Shown here: in pieces, positions 60,345 to 64,000 of the stretch | Layout of the letters: every line of letters begins with the position of its first letter | Position numbering within the stretch: position 1 is the first letter of the stretch | DNA from: Kineosporia babensis | GTDB taxonomy: Bacteria > Actinomycetota > Actinomycetes > Actinomycetales > Kineosporiaceae | Length of the DNA: 64,000 bases | Assembly: GCF_021129305.1 (NCBI RefSeq) | Contig: NZ_JAJOMB010000021.1 | Location: 124,001 to 188,000, forward strand | Direction: 5' to 3' | Translations under genes and position numbers: made by a program | Notes under the pieces: generated by a model | What the model saw: the letters and a program-made list of their open reading frames with translations, nothing else | Databases searched by the model: none | Told to the model about the DNA's origin: nothing

Positions 60345-62810
60345 TTGTCGGACGAGTACGGCCACACGGCCGATGAGCGTGAGCTGCTGGCGGAACTGAA
60401 GAGCCAGGTCGAGGCATTCGGGCGCGGTCAGGCCGTGGCCGAATACACCCCGGACGGCACCGTGCTGCAGGCGAACGAACGGTTCGCCGAGCTGATGGGT
60501 TTCACCCCCGCGGAGATCGTCGGCCTCAACCACAGTGCCTTCGTACCCACCGAGGTCGTCGAGGCCAGCGAGTACACCGAGCTGTGGGAGGACCTGCGCT
60601 CGGGCGGCAACCACACCAACGAGTTCCGCCGGGTCTGGCCGGGCAAGCGCGACCTGTGGATCCGCTCCACCTGGGTCCCGGTCAAGAACGCCGAGGGCCA
60701 CGTGATCAAGGTGGTCGAGTACGCGCTGGACGTCACCCCGGGCAAGCGGGCCGCGGCCGACGCGCAGGGCAAGATGCAGGCGATCAGCCGGTCCGAGGCG
60801 GTGATCGAGTTCGACCTGAACGGGGTCATCCTCGACGCCAACGAGAACTTCCTCGAGACCATGGGCTACTCCCGCCAGGAGGTGATCGGCCAGCACCACC
60901 GGATGTTCGTCACCGCCGCCGACGCCCGGACCGCCGCCTACCGGCAGTTCTGGCAGAAGCTCGGGGACGGCGAGTTCGTGGCCGGTGAGTTCCACCGGAT
61001 CGCCAAGGGCGGGCGCGACGTCTGGCTGCAGGCCACCTACAACCCGATCATCGGGATCGACGGCCGGCCCTGGAAGGTGGCCAAGTTCGCCACCGACGTC
61101 ACCCAGAGCCGGATGATCAACGCCGACTTCGAGGGCAAGGTCGCGGCGATGGACCGCTCCCAGGCGGTGATCGAGTTCGACCTGAACGGCAAGATCCTCA
61201 CCGCCAACGACAACTTCCTGGCCACCGTCGGGTACGACCGCGACGAGGTGATCGGGCAGCACCACCGGATGTTCGTGCCGCCGGAGATCGCCGAGTCCAA
61301 CGGCTACCTGGAGTTCTGGCGCAGCCTGCGCGAGGGCGAGTTCTGCAGCGGTGAGTACCACCGGCTGGCCAAGGGCGGACGGGACGTGTGGCTGCAGGCC
61401 ACCTACAACCCGATCTTCGGCCTGGACGGCAAGCCCTGGAAGGTGGTCAAGTTCGCCGCCGACATCACCGCCACGAAGATCCGCAACGCGGACTTCGAGG
61501 GCAAGATCGACGCGATCTCGCGCTCGCAGGCGGTGATCGAGTTCGACCTCGACGGCAACGTGCTGGACGCCAACGACGCCTTCCTCGACCTGATGGGCTA
61601 CCGCATCCACGAGCTGCGCGGTCAGCACCACCGGCTGTTCCTCAAGCCGGAAGAGGCCGGCAGCCCCGAGTACCGGCAGTTCTGGGAGAAGCTGGGCCGC
61701 GGCGAGTTCGACTCCGGCGAGTACCGGCGGGTCACCAAGACCGGGGCCGAGGTGTGGATCCGGGCCACCTACAACCCGATCCTGAACGCCGAGGGCAAGC
61801 CGTTCAAGGTGGTCAAGTTCGCCACCGACGTGACCGCCGACAAGCTGCGCAACGCCGAGTTCGAGGGCCGGGTGGACGCGCTCGACCGGGCCCAGGCGGT
61901 GATCGAGTTCGACCTCGAGGGCCGGATCCTCACCGCGAACGACAACTTCCTGCGCACCATGGGCTACACCAAGGGCGAGATCGTCGGGCAGCACCACAGC
62001 ATCTTCTGCTCGCCCGAGTACGTGCTCTCCGAGGACTACCGCGACTTCTGGCTGCGGCTGCAGAACGGGGAGCTGCGCTCGGGCCGGTTCCACCGGGTCG
62101 GCAAGTACGGCCGCAACGTCTGGATCCAGGCCAGCTACAACCCGATCCTGGACCTGAACGGCCGGCCGATGAAGGTGATCAAGTACGCCTACGACATCAC
62201 CGACCAGGTGCAGCTGGAGCAGCGGCTGAACGCCAAGGCCGAGTCGATGGGCCAGGCCGTGCAGCAGCTGACCGAGTCGATCGAGGCGATCTCGATGAGC
62301 ACCGCCGACGCCAACCGCTGGTCGACCTCCACCCAGGAGGACGCCCAGGCCGGTTCGCAGGCGCTGCGCGAGTCGGTCCAGGCGATCTCGCTGATCCAGC
62401 GCAGTTCGGCCCAGATCGGCGAGATCGTCCAGGTGATGAGCGACATCGCCGACCAGACCAACCTGCTGGCCTTCAACGCCTCGATCGAGGCGGCCCGGGC
62501 CGGTGAGCACGGTCTGGGCTTCTCGGTGGTGGCCGGCGAGGTCCGCAAGCTGGCCGAGCGCTCGGCCGAGGCCGCGCACGAGATCTCCAAGCTGGTGCAG
62601 GAGTCGACGAACCGGGTCAACGACGGGGCCCGGGTCTCGGAGAAGGCCGGCGAGTCGTTCGAGGAGATCGTCACCAGCGTGGCGCAGACCAGCGCCTCGA
62701 TCGAGATGATCGTCTCCGCCACGAAGACCCAGATCGAGGCCTCGGCCCAGGTCAGCCGGCTGATCCAGGAACTGCTGGGCGGCGCGCCGGCCGGCGGGGG
62801 CCAGGCATGA
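60345..62810 (+). CDS. Soluble chemoreceptor with five PAS domains, paralogue
   Basis: 821 aa from the TTG at 60345, which has AGGAG 9 nt upstream and gives the same N-terminal layout as its paralogue; a GTG at 60246 would add 33 residues. Five PAS domains lie at an exact 122-residue period (equivalent residues 29, 151, 273, 395, 517). The signalling domain again has the tip [20 protein letters not shown]. No membrane segment, no HAMP, no C-terminal CheR-tethering pentapeptide. PAS4 and PAS5 are most like PAS4 and PAS5 of the other receptor, showing that the array was duplicated as a whole. Its stop overlaps the CheW-like start by 4 nt. Confidence 0.92.
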   Translation: MSDEYGHTADERELLAELKSQVEAFGRGQAVAEYTPDGTVLQANERFAELMGFTPAEIVGLNHSAFVPTEVVEASEYTELWEDLRSGGNHTNEFRRVWPGKRDLWIRSTWVPVKNAEGHVIKVVEYALDVTPGKRAAADAQGKMQAISRSEAVIEFDLNGVILDANENFLETMGYSRQEVIGQHHRMFVTAADARTAAYRQFWQKLGDGEFVAGEFHRIAKGGRDVWLQATYNPIIGIDGRPWKVAKFATDVTQSRMINADFEGKVAAMDRSQAVIEFDLNGKILTANDNFLATVGYDRDEVIGQHHRMFVPPEIAESNGYLEFWRSLREGEFCSGEYHRLAKGGRDVWLQATYNPIFGLDGKPWKVVKFAADITATKIRNADFEGKIDAISRSQAVIEFDLDGNVLDANDAFLDLMGYRIHELRGQHHRLFLKPEEAGSPEYRQFWEKLGRGEFDSGEYRRVTKTGAEVWIRATYNPILNAEGKPFKVVKFATDVTADKLRNAEFEGRVDALDRAQAVIEFDLEGRILTANDNFLRTMGYTKGEIVGQHHSIFCSPEYVLSEDYRDFWLRLQNGELRSGRFHRVGKYGRNVWIQASYNPILDLNGRPMKVIKYAYDITDQVQLEQRLNAKAESMGQAVQQLTESIEAISMSTADANRWSTSTQEDAQAGSQALRESVQAISLIQRSSAQIGEIVQVMSDIADQTNLLAFNASIEAARAGEHGLGFSVVAGEVRKLAERSAEAAHEISKLVQESTNRVNDGARVSEKAGESFEEIVTSVAQTSASIEMIVSATKTQIEASAQVSRLIQELLGGAPAGGGQA

Positions 62811-64000
62811 CCACCCTGAGCATCGCGCCGGGCGGGGCGGACACCGACCACACGCAGACCACCTACGGGCTGTTCGCCGCCGGTGAGGCGTGTGTCGGGG
62901 TCCCGCTGGGCGACGTGCGGGAGGTCACCCCCTGCCCCGACCAGCTCGAGGTCCTGCCGGTCAGCGCCCCGGGCATGCTCGGCGCGGTGAACCTGCGCGG
63001 CCAGGTCATCCCGGTGCTCGACCTGCTCGCCATGCACGGCGGCGGCCAGGTCGGCACCGGTGAGGCGGAGGAGGCGGACCAGAGCGTCCACCGCTCCCGC
63101 CGGGTGATCGTGGTGCTGCTGCGCGAGCAGAAGCTGCTGGGGCTGATCGTGGACGGCGTGCACGGGGTCACCACCCCTTCCGGGATGACCCGGATGGGCA
63201 CCCCGGACGGCGGCCGGCTGATGGTCTCGCACACCTTCACCCGGCCCGAGACCGGCGGCATCGTCAGCGTCCTGGACGTGGACGCGATGTTCGCCCTGCC
63301 CGGAGTCCCGCTGGCGCAGGAGGAGGGCCGCACCGACGGCGTCTTCAGCGGCGGCGGGGAGGACAGCTCCAGCCTGCACACCGGCGGGCAGGGCTCGATG
63401 CTCCTGGTGCGCTGCGCCGACCACCGGCTGGCCATCTCGATCGAGTCGGTGCACACCATCCTGCCCCGGGTGAAGGTGCGCCACTCCCCGCTGCGGCACG
63501 GCTCCTGCAAGGGGGTCACCGACTACGACGGCGCCGAGATCCCGGTGTTCGACCCGCTGGAACTGGCCGGGCTGGGCACGCTCAGCAGCGACGACACCAC
63601 CGAGGGGGTGGCGATCCGCTTCCAGGACGGTCTGGTCGTGATGATGCTGTCCGAGGTGCTCGACCTGACCCACATCGCCTCGGTCGAGCAGCTGCGGCTG
63701 CCGAGCGTGCAGGTGCCCGGCCGGCGCTACCTGCAGAACGTGCTGCGGGTGCCGGAGCAGGGCGACTTCCTCACCTTGGTGGTGGAGAAGATGCTGGAGC
63801 ACGACGACCTGCGGGCGCTGTCCCGGCTGAACACCCCGCACGAGGGCCGGGCCGAGGCGGTACCGGCCCAGCGCTCGGGCGACGCCGAGCCGGGATCGGC
63901 GGACGCCGACACCTGGACCCGCAGCGCGCACAACGAGACGTACCTGACGTTCTCGCTCGGCGCGGCGGACAAGGGGTACGCGGTGCCGCTGCACCAGGTG
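62807..64000 (+). CDS. Multi-CheW-domain chemotaxis adaptor (partial, C-terminus off window)
   Basis: 398 codons visible, ATG in an ATGA overlap with the receptor gene. CheW domain 1 covers about 18-160: [40 protein letters not shown] and [20 protein letters not shown]. Domain 2 covers about 185-320: [40 protein letters not shown] and [15 protein letters not shown] third begins near 383 ([20 protein letters not shown]) as the window ends. CheW domains bridge receptors and CheA; a protein with three could cross-link receptors in a cytosolic array. A single-domain CheW is about 160 residues, so this is an unusual architecture. Confidence 0.88.
   Translation, partial: MTTLSIAPGGADTDHTQTTYGLFAAGEACVGVPLGDVREVTPCPDQLEVLPVSAPGMLGAVNLRGQVIPVLDLLAMHGGGQVGTGEAEEADQSVHRSRRVIVVLLREQKLLGLIVDGVHGVTTPSGMTRMGTPDGGRLMVSHTFTRPETGGIVSVLDVDAMFALPGVPLAQEEGRTDGVFSGGGEDSSSLHTGGQGSMLLVRCADHRLAISIESVHTILPRVKVRHSPLRHGSCKGVTDYDGAEIPVFDPLELAGLGTLSSDDTTEGVAIRFQDGLVVMMLSEVLDLTHIASVEQLRLPSVQVPGRRYLQNVLRVPEQGDFLTLVVEKMLEHDDLRALSRLNTPHEGRAEAVPAQRSGDAEPGSADADTWTRSAHNETYLTFSLGAADKGYAVPLHQV

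Overview
This is a 64 kb stretch of very high-GC DNA with actinobacterial codon use, frequent GTG/TTG starts and 4-nt gene overlaps. Much of the housekeeping backbone follows the order known from Mycobacterium tuberculosis (Rv1002c to Rv1018c): protein O-mannosyltransferase, rsmI, metG, tatD, rpfB, ksgA, ispE, pth, rplY, glmU. Two multi-PAS chemoreceptors and a multi-CheW protein point to a motile actinobacterium. My best guess is Kineosporiaceae (Kineosporia-like), from gene content only. No rRNA, prophage or CRISPR array was seen; there is one tRNA gene (tRNA-Gln).

Region 1 (1-19107) is an exopolysaccharide locus that appears built to make a sulfated glycan. A minus-strand Wzz/tyrosine-kinase-like gene (partial) faces a plus-strand operon of eight translationally coupled genes: GT2 glycosyltransferase, Wzy-like polymerase, Wzx-like flippase, sulfotransferase, GH26-like lipoprotein, aminoglycoside-phosphotransferase-fold kinase, second sulfotransferase and hexapeptide acyltransferase. 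Convergent to it on the minus strand are a secreted GH26-like hydrolase with a carbohydrate-binding domain, a secreted beta-propeller protein, a third sulfotransferase, and an operon of the initiating phosphoglycosyltransferase with cysQ-cysD-cysN. ATP sulfurylase (CysDN) and the PAP phosphatase (CysQ) thus sit with the sulfotransferases; APS kinase is not in view. A 155-bp MITE-like element lies 3 bp beyond the cysN stop.

Region 2 (19298-30173) holds pth, rplY, glmU (prs, usually between rplY and glmU, is absent), tRNA-Gln, a fatty-acid desaturase with a double palindromic operator-like site, a TetR/MarR pair, a 36-bp tandem repeat, and a DeoR regulator upstream of a polyol/sugar-type ABC importer lacking its own ATPase.

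Region 3 (30195-42430) is a minus-strand housekeeping series (ABC-F ATPase, ispE, ksgA, rpfB, tatD, metG). It is interrupted between ispE and ksgA by a VOC protein, a 46-codon ORF, a hairpin and a 1156-residue fused ABC exporter. The small ORF/hairpin/exporter arrangement resembles an exported-peptide locus.

Region 4 (42572-51137) carries a three-gene operon of unknown function, a SWIM zinc-finger protein followed by two ~900-residue paralogues resembling DUF6493. The last paralogue ends inside a 15-bp minisatellite. Two duplicated double-VOC genes follow.

Region 5 (51257-64000) has an AlaC-like aminotransferase, a GNAT acetyltransferase, rsmI coupled to a GT-C-like membrane protein, a protein O-mannosyltransferase, and a chemosensory operon: two soluble receptors each with five PAS domains in an exact 122-residue register, then a multi-CheW protein cut by the window end.
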